NCBI GenBank assembly: GCA_026874595.1
Contig: CM049320.1
Coordinates: 21,835,714-21,899,713 of the forward strand
From: Sipunculus nudus
Taxonomy: Eukaryota > Annelida > Sipuncula > Golfingiida > Sipunculidae
Length of the DNA: 64,000 nucleotides
Direction: 5' to 3'
Part shown: in pieces, positions 48,120 to 58,800 of the stretch
Numbering within the stretch: the first letter of the stretch is position 1
How the letters are laid out: each line of letters starts with the position of its first letter
Translations under genes and position numbers: made by a program
The notes under the pieces: model-generated
The model's input: the letters and a program-made list of their open reading frames with translations, nothing else
Told to the model about the DNA's origin: nothing
Database searches by the model: none

Positions 48120-48760
48120 AAAAAAAATAGTTACCCGAAAAGATACATATGAACAAATTTTAATTTCTTTCTTTTAAACCCTTACACTGTTAACTTTGAC
48201 TGACATTTGTAAAAAAACACTTTGCAATTGTTTCCCTTTAAGGTATAAGTTAGTTATACAAAATAGACAATGCATCATTAATTTGAAATATAAATTTGAG
48301 AAAATTGTCGTTGCAGTGGCAGCTGGTCACCCTTGTTATAAGCTAGGTTACCTGGCCTGATGTTGCATATAGACATAGTCATAGACATGTCAGGCCTCAA
48401 ATGTTACATAATATGACTCGGAGTGAAGCAAAGGCATGATTACCTTTGATCTTGTAACAGACAACGTGTGGCTACAGGAGGCTCTTTAGGTGGCTAAATT
48501 AACCTAGAACTGCACAAAGCTTAAGGTGGACACCTTATCTGATTGTAACTCCATGTGTTGTCTAAATGTAACTGACATTGACCACTGGCTGGTCAAGTCC
48601 CTGTTTGGGCACAGCATAATGCGGTGATGAATGATATAAGAAAACACTGTTCATTCCCTTGACCCTCTCACTAGTCTTACTTTCAAATAATTAGCAGATT
48701 ATGACTGAAAAGACTGGAACTAGCTAACATATCTCAGCAGTTGGGTGACTTGTCAGAAGC
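48120..48760. other. No gene seen
   Basis: Follows the stop of the small gene. AT-rich; 3' UTR extent unknown, no nearby AATAAA noted. Confidence 0.35.
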
Positions 48761-48770
48761 GTATCCAGGA

Positions 48771-48996
48771 CAGGGGCGGATCCAGGATTTGGGAAAAGCG
48801 GGGGGGGGGGGGGGGTCCAACCCAGGAGGACTAATGAGCCCCTAATAAAAAAGGTCCCCATGCAGGTCTGGAAAAGGGGGGGTCCAGGCCGCAACATTTT
48901 TTCTGAAGCCCTTAAAAAATGTTGTTTCTGATTAAAAAGGGGGGGGGGGGGGGTCCGGACCCCCTAGACCCCCCCCCCCCCCTGGATCCGCTTCTG
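48771..48996. mobile_element. Short TIR element (CAGGGGCGGATCCAGG) with 5-bp target duplication
   Basis: The left end CAGGGGCGGATCCAGG and the right end CCTGGATCCGCTTCTG are inverted repeats with two mismatches. CAGGA flanks both sides (48766-48770 and 48997-49001). The interior is dominated by poly-G and poly-C runs, giving long self-complementary arms. Confidence 0.65.
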
Positions 48997-49579
48997 CAGG
49001 AGAGCGGTCCAGGGGGTCCGGACCCCCACCCCACCCCCTTCTTTAGCCAACGCAACCTTTTTTAAAGGATTTCAGACCAATTTTTGCGGCCCTCCCACTT
49101 TTCGCTTCTATGCATATGGACCTATATTAGGTCTTCTCATTAGTCTTCTCGGGTTTTAGCTCCTTTTTCTAAATCCTGGACCCTCGCCTGCTTGTCGTTA
49201 GCCAATATTTTCTATATCCCAAGGGTAACGTACTTTGAAGGGTACACATACTTTGAGGAAATATATTCATCTTTTCTTTCTTTTTTCTGTTTGTACTTTT
49301 AAGCAGAAACAGACACAAGAAAACAAACGGGCTGCTTATTTCCCACACTTGCGGTATGTTAAATACCTATATGTAAATATTAAATCCATTTAAGCAGTCG
49401 AACATGTCTTTTAAATTATCATTTGAATTACGGTTTGCTAAATCCTGTGTTAAAATTAATTTTTCACCCCAATTATCAAACGTTTCATATATAATAATAA
49501 GAAGAATAGCCGATATTTGTGCTGTAAAAAGTATTTATGATATGTAAACCTTTGGATCATGAAACTTTGAAAGATTTTG

Positions 49580-49770
49580 CGGGCTTAAGACTTGAAACAT
49601 GCGGAGCAGGTGCGGACTGAAAGGAAAATTTTGCGGGGCGGGTGCTGGCTAAAAGAATTATAGTAACTTTGGGGCGGGGCGGGCTGGATTTTTTTTTCAT
49701 TGCGGGGCGGGCTGACATTGCATGGTGCAGGGCGGGTGCGGTTCAATTTTCGGTCCGCGTAGGGCCCAAG
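49580..49770. repeat. GC-rich repeat island, GCGGGGCGGGTGCGG units
   Basis: Six or so short copies of GCGGGGCGGG(T/C) stand out from the AT-rich surroundings. Probably the interior of a decayed hAT-like element. No coding capacity seen. Confidence 0.45.
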
Positions 49771-50639
49771 TTAATGTGGGCCTATGCATAGTCCGTACTC
49801 AATGTTGACAGGTGCTGCAAAACTGAAGATTCACTTTCTTTTTTTCGAGCCATTTGACCATATATTTATTTTAAATTTCCATATATTAGAAAGAAATGAT
49901 GAACTGAATCAATCATAATGATATTAATAATTTCGAAAATGATCATTTTTTTGGCACTATTTAAAAGGACAACATAATTAAGCCATATGCTATAATGTTT
50001 GGATTCTAAAACACTGATGTCATAAACGACAGAAAAGAAAAATACATGCTAATGGTAAAAGTAGGCGAGTCGGAGACAAACAATGATGAACAAACTTGTC
50101 AATGGAATTGAAATACTTGGCAAAATGCCACGTATTTGCACCCATAACATTATCAAAAATCATAATTCTAAATAAAAATCTCCCGCTCGCACCATATTTC
50201 AGTTCCCAGAGTCGGCAGAACTTTTTTTTTTTACTCTGGCCTCAAAAAAACGTAACCAGTACCCGATTTAGTTATATTTTGTTAGTCTATAACATCTAAG
50301 GGACGGGTTATAGCGACTGGAAAACCTGGGCTGGAAGAGCTGGTGGAAAGTTTTAGCTATGATACATCAACCTCCAGGGTCAGTGGTCCGCCTGTTTGTC
50401 AACACAGTCATGTGTACGGAACGAGTCTTTGCTTACGCCAACTACCTTCATTCATGTATTAAAATGCTGCGCCTCCAGCTCCCTGGGTTATTATATTCGC
50501 CGAAACAGTGTTCAGCCGCCGCGTTTATTCCGGAGAACTCCAGTGATACGCCTTGACAGACATGTCTTAACCTGGCATACATAATCACAGGGGAACTGAA
50601 ACTGGGCATGCTTAATCGCAGGGGAACTGCATGGTGTCT

Positions 50640-51235
50640 TACAAAGATTATAGTAGTACCACCTACAATCCTTTTATTCGTAATATCCTTCTGTGAATCT
50701 TTTTTAGTGGCGACAGCACACATCTCATGACTGGCTTGACTTATCGGCCTGAAATTGTGTCTTGGATAGCTTAAAATTTCTCGGACACCAGACTTGTGGC
50801 GCCCTCTATGTACAATCACGTATTAGTACAACACAGCCACGAATTTATCTAGGGAGTGGTTTCATGTATCCGCCTTAAAATCCTCATGTCCATAGATTTG
50901 GGAATGGTTTGTCATGTATACATGACTTTTGAATACAAGACTTGTAGCCCCATTTACAATCGATTTTATATGGCGTCTATCTGTAGACACAGGCCTCCAA
51001 AGTCATTGGAATCGTTTAAGGTATAATGGCCTGAAATTGTATATGTCCATAGACCTAGGATAGCATTATCTTGCAAACATGACTGGTAGTGCCAACAACA
51101 ATATATTTAAGTCCATCAGTGCATCTTTAGATACTTGGGTATCTCTGATTCCACAGATTTGGAGGGTTGCCACATCATCAGACTATCCATATGCATGCCT
51201 CATTTTATCCATGCCTCCTTGATTCGGCGGATAAC
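50640..51235 (-). repeat. Degenerate tandem array, unit about 143 bp
   Basis: 'ACTTGTGGCGCCCTC', 'ACTTGTAGCCCCATT' and 'ACTGGTAGTGCCAAC' recur at about 50797, 50939 and 51082 (142-143 bp apart), each preceded by CATAGATTTGGGA-type sequence and CCTGAAATTGT. These resemble, in reverse orientation, the monomers of the 20.6-kb element. Confidence 0.55.
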
Positions 51236-51239
51236 TGTA

Positions 51240-52475
51240 GTCGCTTAATTAATTGCTGACTGCTCATATATTAGTTTACAAACGAAAGCATCCCCTGAAC
51301 ATATATCTATATAACCATGCACAACTTGACGAAAACCTGCCTTTTTAGTACTATAATTCAGTTACTTTAATTTTCTTCGAATAAGTTAAAAATAACTTTA
51401 AGTGTCCGGAATTTACCTGAACGCAGAGACAAAATATTGGAATCTCTATAGAAGCTAAACGCTACGGCATTGATTATTCTTAGCCCGTGCAGTTCATGAA
51501 AAAAAGGGCAAGTCCCAAAAAATAATCCATTAAATTTTAAATGTATTCTTCATCACAATGATATGTTTTCATTTTAGGTAATTCTTTAATTACATCCCGA
51601 CCGCGTGCTTCATTTATTTCATTAGGAGGAAACCTTTGTTCTTGATTTATTGACTCTTGGCATTTTCGGTTATACTTGTTTTCTAAGTTGTTTAATGTTT
51701 GCCAATGTGAACGTTAGTTTCCCATGCGTGACAGTGCATGTAATTCTTAATCCGAAAGTCAGACCTGTACGAACTTATACTTGACTTTGGCTGTAATGCC
51801 TACTTTATTTTCCCTTATTTTATGCTGTGTCTGTACTTATTAATGCAATATACACATGTTCCTACTTATATAAAGTATATAAGGTAGATTTATGTGATCA
51901 AAGTTTATTTAATGTTGAATATTCATGGGTCTGATATCAATTCCAATCTGACGGTTATGACAGCCATCTTGACGTGTGTAAACGTTGCAAATATGTTCCG
52001 AAGACTGCTGAAAGGGAATAAGTGTAGCTAGCTATATTTGTTCCACGGTTATAAAACCTGTCATTACAAATTGATACATACATTTTCGTCTATTATTAAA
52101 TTGATAACGGCCATCAACACGCAAGGCTTGATTTTTGCCAAGGGGAGAGAATCGCAGCAACAGAATGAAGTCATATTTGGAATTCTGGTTTTGGATGGTA
52201 AGCAAACGCTTATTTGTCAGTGTTTGGTGTGTTCCCGACTCAATATTTTTGTTTTCGTCTTATTGCATTTTCTAAGACTTAAAGACACCCACAGATAAAA
52301 TGAATGAATTCGCATCTGTGATAAAGAATACATGGATGGGCACATGCTTGCATGCATGGGTATCAGACAAACATATTCAAGGCATATCCCTTTTTTTGTA
52401 TGCATGCCTTCCACGCTCAAGTTTGTATAAATATCACTTTTCTCGTGGTATTCACCTTTATATGTGTAGGGGGTA
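51240..52475. other. No gene supported
   Basis: One splice-like segment near 52128-52197 (frame with FAKGRESQQQNEVIFG before GGATG/GTAAGC) is too weak to call. Otherwise AT-rich sequence. Confidence 0.35.
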
Positions 52476-52480
52476 TACGT

Positions 52481-53936
52481 TGTTACAGGTGTCACTTTTA
52501 TTGTGGTACATGTTTCTGTGGGCGTCCAGTTTCGTGTCAAGCGCAGACCCTGTGCGCTGCTATAAATAACCGCACCTGCTGAACTCTCGCGGAGTGTAGA
52601 AACGCAGCGCTCATACTAATCTGGAACTTTCTGGGGTGGTCGCGCTGTATGAGCGCGTCTTGTAAAGTTCTTTGGGTGTGTGTATTATATATTGTTGGGT
52701 TCTTTGGGATTGTTTGTGAAATATAAGTTCCTAGAATTTTCGGATGAAAAGTTAAATATAGGGGCTGTGTTTTAGAGCCGAAGGGGAGAGAAATATTCCA
52801 GCGGACACGGAAGAGTGTGAGCCAGTTTTGGACCTATCCTATAATTGCACTAGTGTCAGGGATTCTACGAACTCTATGCAGATTTAGTGCGGCCTGTCTC
52901 CAGTTTGCTTTCGGGATTATCACAAGAACTTTACTTTGGACTATTTTAATTGTATACGTGGATTATTAGTTTTAAAGGACTTGTTGTCGCTGTGACAGTG
53001 ATGGTATCCAGGTACTTAAACTTTATTTATTATACTGTGTAATTGTATTGATTTGCTGTTATGCTGTTGTTATACTGTGTAATTGTATTGATTTAGTGTA
53101 TTGTAATGTTAGTATGGTTTTGGGAATAAATTATAATTATTTGTTAACAAAAAAACACTGACTTCTTAATTCATTCCCGGCTCGTCCGGGATGCTTAATA
53201 GTTTTGAAACTTTATTAGGCCTTGACCTAGACACAATGTTTTATCATACATTGTTTACAAGATTATATATTGTTTACAATACATTGTTTACAGGATTTAT
53301 CTCAGTGGTTTTAGTTATTGTTTTAACATCTTAACATGGCAGATTTCAAACCTGAGACATTTGTTGAAGATCCCGACCCTGATCAACTTGAACAGTTGAC
53401 AAAAGATCAGTTGTTGCACTTGGGACAACACTTAGGGCTAGGTGTGAAAAAAAAGCTTCGAGAAAGCCTGATATTACTGCTAAAATCATGCAAGATCTAG
53501 CTAGCATAAGTTTAATTGAAGAGAGTGAATTGGAAACATAAAAAATGACAGCCTTGCTATGCAGTTAGAATTAAAACAGTTAAAATGCAACATGAACTAG
53601 CATTAAAGCAAATAGAATTAGAAGAACAAAGAGAAGAGATGGAAGAACATGAAAGGTTAAAAAGTTAGAATTAGAAAAAGAAAAACAAAGAGAAGAGAGG
53701 GAATTAGAAAAACAAAAAGAAATAGAAAGAGACAGACTAGAAAAAGAAAAAGAAATTGAGTTAAAACTAATGGAGTTAGAAATACTTAGAAATAGAAAAA
53801 CTAGAACATGGTCTAAGTTCTGCCCCAACTCACAGTTTTGATGTTACTAAATTAACACATTAGACATTTTTTTATCTCCATAGCAAGATTTATGCTCGTC
53901 ACGACTTCGTGATCTGTTGTTGTTGGGTTCCGTAAC
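52481..53936 (+). mobile_element. Truncated Gypsy-type LTR retrotransposon remnant
   Basis: It starts TGTTACAGG with an apparent 4-bp target duplication, ACGT (52477-52480 and 53937-53940), and ends GGTTCCGTAACA. The LTR-like part (to about 53173) has a TATAAATA box near 52560 and AATAAA near 53127. It is followed by GGCTCGTCCGGGAT (53179-53192), the kind of sequence found at the LTR/leader junction and primer-binding region of many Gypsy elements, then a gag fragment. pol is missing. The terminal 70 bases match the end of the LTR at 23916-24476. The 5' LTR/leader boundary is uncertain. Confidence 0.65.
53336..53860 (+). pseudogene. Broken gag fragment of the LTR element
   Basis: ATG at 53336 opens a frame with the acidic N-terminus and the Leu/Lys-rich helix seen in Gypsy-like Gag proteins, followed by a long Glu/Lys/Leu coiled coil. 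It is broken by single-base shifts and stops (near 53450, 53494, 53537, 53666 and 53785) and ends abruptly. No capsid or zinc-knuckle region remains. Non-functional. Confidence 0.6.
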
Positions 53937-54116
53937 AACGTTTTAAAAATATAATCAGGCCTCCATTCTGTCGAATAGCACTTAAGAAACTAAATTTCGA
54001 CGATCGCAAGTGAAGCCATATCCTCACCCCATCTATCCTCTCCGCTCTTCCGCCAGAGGTCGTTTCTACTCGAACTCTTGTGAGTCCGAGTCTGCGCAGT
54101 GTGGTATAGTGACACA

Positions 54117-54170
54117 AGTATATACAATCATAGACATATCTTTCTATGTCTATGATACAATGTATATACT
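54117..54170. other. Hairpin with 12-bp perfect stem and extended arms
   Basis: ATCATAGACATA (54127-54138), a 6-nt loop and TATGTCTATGAT (54145-54156) form a perfect stem. Outer arms AGTATATACA and TGTATATACT extend it across a 4-nt bulge. It may be a small folded RNA or simply a palindromic repeat. Confidence 0.4.
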
Positions 54171-54944
54171 CATATCACAGTATACATTTCGCATTGTGGT
54201 AGGAATTGGCTGTATACCATGCGCGGTAAATGAAAGAAATAAAACAAACAATGATCGATTACTATTCGATTATTTTTTGTATCTCCCATATTAATGTGAA
54301 AATGCTGAATGGTTTATACAGGTCTAAAATATAAAAGGAGTAAATTCGGGCTTATTTTTGCATCACACCGAAATGTAAAGATGACGGATGGGTTGTTGGC
54401 AATTGTTCACTGCTCAAGATTTAGATTTAATACTGTTCGCTATTTGTATCTCGTGTCTCTGATATGTCTCACATTTCTAGATGACTTCTTTGCATGTATA
54501 TAGGCCTGCATATAGTGATATAGGCCCATATGTGATCGTTATATGCAAAGATGCAGCAAATTAAATGGATTCTAAAAGAAATCGACCAATCATCAAATAA
54601 TTGGTAACCATAATTAATTGAAAATTTAATCTAATATATTGCTTTTCTAAATATATATATCGGATTAGGCCGGCCGGCCTATATATATATAGAGGGCCTA
54701 TATGAACTTATTCTGGAATTATATTGCGCAAATTGCAGTGTGCCAAAGAGGAAATCGGTGTTCTATATTTGTGGCCACAGATTTAAATGGTAGATATTAA
54801 TGGATTGGATCGACGATGTTGCATATGCGCCCCCCCCCCCCCATACACACTCGCACACACATTTAAATAGGCAGTATGCCTCCCCCCCTCCCATCTTTCG
54901 GGCGTGGCCACACGACATGCAGACATCATTAAAGGCAAAGAACA

Positions 54945-54945
<1 letters not shown>

Positions 54946-55014
<69 letters not shown>
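54946..55014. repeat. (TA)n microsatellite
   Basis: Long uninterrupted TA run. A poly-C run lies at 54831-54842, another at 55548-55566, and more TA at 55706-55760. Confidence 0.9.
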
Positions 55015-55017
<3 letters not shown>

Positions 55018-55227
55018 TGCAAGTCATCTTTCATCGGCCGTTTAAATTTATGTCTGAAAAAAAATATTATTGGTTAACACGTGATTATTTACCACTGGAA
55101 AAACAATGTGATAAACTCAATTCGACTATTCGCTCGCTTATCCAATATGGGAAAATAATGGTAAATAATAAGATCAATCAAATTTATATAATATGCGCAC
55201 GGTCTGGCGATTTTGCCTTGTCACTGT

Positions 55228-55278
55228 GTGTCACGTGATTATGCACATGGACCAGTCTATTGACAAGTCACGTGACAC
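55228..55278. promoter_or_regulatory. Pair of inverted CACGTG E-boxes, one a perfect CLEAR motif
   Basis: GTGTCACGTGA (55228-55238) and TCACGTGACAC (55268-55278) are exact inverted repeats. The second lies in GTCACGTGAC (55267-55276), the consensus of the CLEAR element bound by TFEB/MiT factors in vertebrates. They lie about 100 bases upstream of a signal-peptide ATG. The role as promoter elements is inferred. Confidence 0.5.
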
Positions 55279-55375
55279 AAATAGACCATCACGAAGCTGA
55301 GAACAACAAACATGAATTCTCCACATCAGGCGGAAGCGGTTTGATCGCAGAGTCTTATCAAACGTGAGCCGGATT

Positions 55376-55409
55376 ATGATAACGTTATCATTGCTCCTTA
55401 TCTATACAG
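55376..55409 (+). CDS. First coding exon with signal peptide, gene unidentified
   Basis: ATG at 55376 encodes MITLSLLLIYT and ends at ACAG/GTAAGT, a perfect donor, in phase 1. The upstream sequence is less AT-rich and carries the E-box pair, so this looks like the 5' end of a plus-strand gene for a secreted or lysosomal protein. The next exon is unknown; 63072 is one phase-compatible candidate. Confidence 0.45.
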
Positions 55410-55724
55410 GTAAGTAGAATGATTTACATGCGTGTCATACGACTCACGTCAATGAGATTATGTTTGTTAATGTTATATAATTGACTGTGTTGTTTGACAA
55501 TGAGGACATGCACTGATGCAGACAGACATATTCAGTGTTGTATAAGCCCCCCCCCCCCCCCCCCCCATAAGTAATAAACGAAAATTCAGCATTTAATGTC
55601 TAATCACGTAACACATACATGCATGTGCCACTTTACACAATATCAGTTTACATGTGAAGATTTAAGTGTCTTTCTTTGATAACATAAAATATTAGTGATT
55701 ATTTACATATATATATATATTTAT

Positions 55725-55760
<36 letters not shown>

Positions 55761-55769
55761 AACAAACTT

Positions 55770-57885
55770 ATTTTGCATGGATAAAAGCTCTTTAAATTAG
55801 GTTTGTCTGTACGCTCCCGAGGCAGCGGAAATCTTGCGCTTCTAAAGAAGCAACTGATTTTCACACTGCCAGCTTTGACAGTTTATGATATATTTAGACA
55901 CCAGATGGCAGTTTTTTGTCCGCTGAACAAAACGTGCATATGATGTGACAAGCAGCCAACCAGATGCCAATTTATAAACAAACACGCGACAGGCATCCTG
56001 GCTCCACCCATAGCTGCGCTTCAAGCGCCGTTTGAAGACCAAGTTTACGTTCAAATTTTAATTGCTCCCTCTGCATTCTCGCATCATCGACCGATTCGAT
56101 TCTGACAGTATGACTGTGTTAGCTTAGCCATGTGTCTAGTGTCTGCAGAACTGAAACCAGCCAGCGTGGTGTGCACGCAGCCTTTTTTTGTTATGTTTTG
56201 TTTGAATTACAGCTCACCGACCGGGCATCCTATGTGCCCAAGGCCCTAAGTAAACCACATCTGCGGCAATTCTCTCTGAGCCTGTGGCCTGTTCATACTG
56301 TTACCGGGGCGATGAGCTGTCACTCAAAACGAAATGAACATGATTGGCTCCGTGTATTCCTCGCTTGGCCGTGTCTACCAGCACAAGGTACCTCTCATCT
56401 GATTGGACAAAAATACAGTGCTCCCCTCTGGTGTTGCAATTCAGGATATGAGGTCATAACAAACAGCGCTTACCTTATAGTTAAAGCACTGTGTGAAGAG
56501 CATAGTTTGTCTGGTAAATTTCACACTAGTGTATACCACTGCCATTTTCCGGTAAATGCCATTTCCTGGTAAATGCGGAAATGTCGGCATGGACAATAGA
56601 GCATGGACAGTAGCCCTGCCCCTCTGTCAAATTAGTGGCAAATATGAACAGATTTAATGCTTCATTTAAATTATTTTCAATTATGGATAAATTGAAAATA
56701 ATCATACCAAACACACTACAAACTACATATATCTGTAGTTTGATAAAGTAATCCTAAACACAGGTAAAATTGGATTTACTTACAATTCTGTTCCTGAAGG
56801 AGAATTCACCATTTTCAGTGCAAATCAGATTGCAGGCTGCTAACAGAACTCGGCAAATTGTGTGACAAATGAATTAAACTAAGTCTAACAGAAATGGTCA
56901 ATTATGGAACAATATTTAAAATTTCATATGTGTTCCTGTACTGGTATTTATCACAATTTTTTAGGTGCCCTTTAGCCCTAGCTCACATGCTCTCTTACTA
57001 CGCTACGCTGTGCAAGAGCCCTAGAATATGATTTGAGGAAACTGGAGACATTCCACATGACAATTAAATTCTTATATTTCGTCTAAAAATGTGTTATGCG
57101 TTATAAAAATATTCTTATCAAATGCGCATATAACATACCACTTAGACAGTGTTTGTCCATGTTAAATGTTGATTAGAAGCATACACATTGTCATAATAAA
57201 CGTTGATACACGGGGAACGAAGTTTGCTCTGGGTTTCCCCCAGCCACGGCTGGCTGGCAGCTGCCTGTGTAACCAGTGGTAACGGGCCATGTTGGCTCAG
57301 CGAGGAAAGGTCACGCTGTTCATTGTTTCAGATTCTGAGACAGTTTCAAGGGCCAGGGTTACTAAAGTTTTAAAAGTGTGTCTTGTTTATATACAAACAC
57401 ATAATATTTAGCTTAATTTCTTGGTCATTCAAATAAAGTACTATATCTCCCTTAGAATACTTACAGATTCCTTGTCATAAACGCAATATTTGATTTTACA
57501 TGTTTTTTTTTCCCGACAAAGGTTTAAGTTCTCCAGTTTACTCTGAAGCTTTTTATGCGGCGGTATCCAGGATCCTGGATATAGCTGCATTTAATGCAGT
57601 TTGGTGCCCTTATATATGTATACATGTCTGTAGGCTGTACACAACTGTTCTTAATATTATCAAGTATATCGTGATTATGTCAGGTCTTATCACTGTTTCC
57701 CCTAACAGCAAAAGAGAGCATCCTTTGCACCTCTTCATCCATGATTGAGTCATCAAAGGGCATACAGGACAAGGTAGCTTAGCTGGCTGTATATCTCTTG
57801 GCTAGAACCTGTAGGCTGTACTCTTCAGTGATGAACTCTTCTGTAATACAACTGTCTAACAGTTACTGACTACCAAGCTCCAACA
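55770..57885. other. Presumed intron; no exon confirmed
   Basis: A 146-codon frame at 56132-56572 lacks coding character. At about 57529 a segment reading LSSPVYSEAFYAAVSRILD follows a T-rich acceptor and is phase-compatible with 55409, but has no clear donor. The rest is AT-rich. Confidence 0.3.
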
Positions 57886-57887
57886 TC

Positions 57888-57966
57888 AGAGCCATGGAGA
57901 GTGCCTCGTATTAGTTATTATGAATAGTTGTACAATCCATGTAAAATAAAAAAAAGTTTATAATTA
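57888..57966 (+). mobile_element. SINE tail fragment (second family)
   Basis: It contains AGAGCCATGGAGAGTGCCTC and TTGTACAATCCATGTAAAAT with the A-rich end, matching the 3' part of the SINE at 30890-31147. The tRNA head is missing. Confidence 0.65.
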
Positions 57967-58800
57967 GCACAACTGGTCATTATGACCACAATTACATAAC
58001 AACTGACCCAAGTTTACCCTGACCATATAAGGCACAGCCCAGGGGATAAGAGTCAAAAACACTACTGGTCTGGTACTGCCAACCAGAGACACTATATATG
58101 ATGTATATAGTAATTAATACACTATGCAACAATGCACAGCCACACTGTTTAGATGAATAGCAGTCTAAAAAAATGAGGAAGCATTTATTTTGTACACTTG
58201 TATGATTATGTCAGATAGGAGTTCGGCATGTACTCAAGGCTCGAAATTCTTTGAAATTTTCACCTTTCGAATGGAAAGGCATTAATACAGTTTTTTGCCC
58301 TTCTGCAAAAAATAGGCTTCCCACTAAAGATGCATCCTACCATCATAACAAACTTTCAGTCACAGTTCCTTCAGTGTAAACCTAATTCTGTCATCTTACA
58401 TGCCATCCTGCATGCACACTTGTGGCCAAAAAGAACTGAATGTTTTCAATACTAGAAGTATACACTGTTATATCAGAAACAAGATTTTGCAGTGAAACAA
58501 AATGAGAAAATATAAGAGATGAGGGCCTAAATACTGGAGAATATAAGGAATAATATACCATTTTGTAGGAAAATATAGGAAATAAAGGGAATACGTTGAA
58601 CACCACCTGTAAAATATTTGGTTTTTGTGTCATGCCTGTAACCTATCAGCTACTCAGGGTTGGGCAAAACCTGGGTTTTAAGCATTAAGCCTAGCCCAGT
58701 GGGTTTTTCTGGGTAAACCCGGGTTTTATGGGTTTTACAGGTTTTATGGGTAATTTGATGTCAATTTGAAATTGAATATAATTTTATGCAGTGGTAATTG

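Noticed and set aside
50448-50819. 123-codon minus-strand frame
   Set aside because: It overlaps the degenerate 143-bp repeat array and has no coding character.
52128-52197. Possible 70-nt exon before GGATG/GTAAGC
   Set aside because: The acceptor is weak and no partner exon was found.
56132-56572. 146-codon plus-strand frame
   Set aside because: No splice or start context, mixed composition and no recognisable domain; judged a chance frame.
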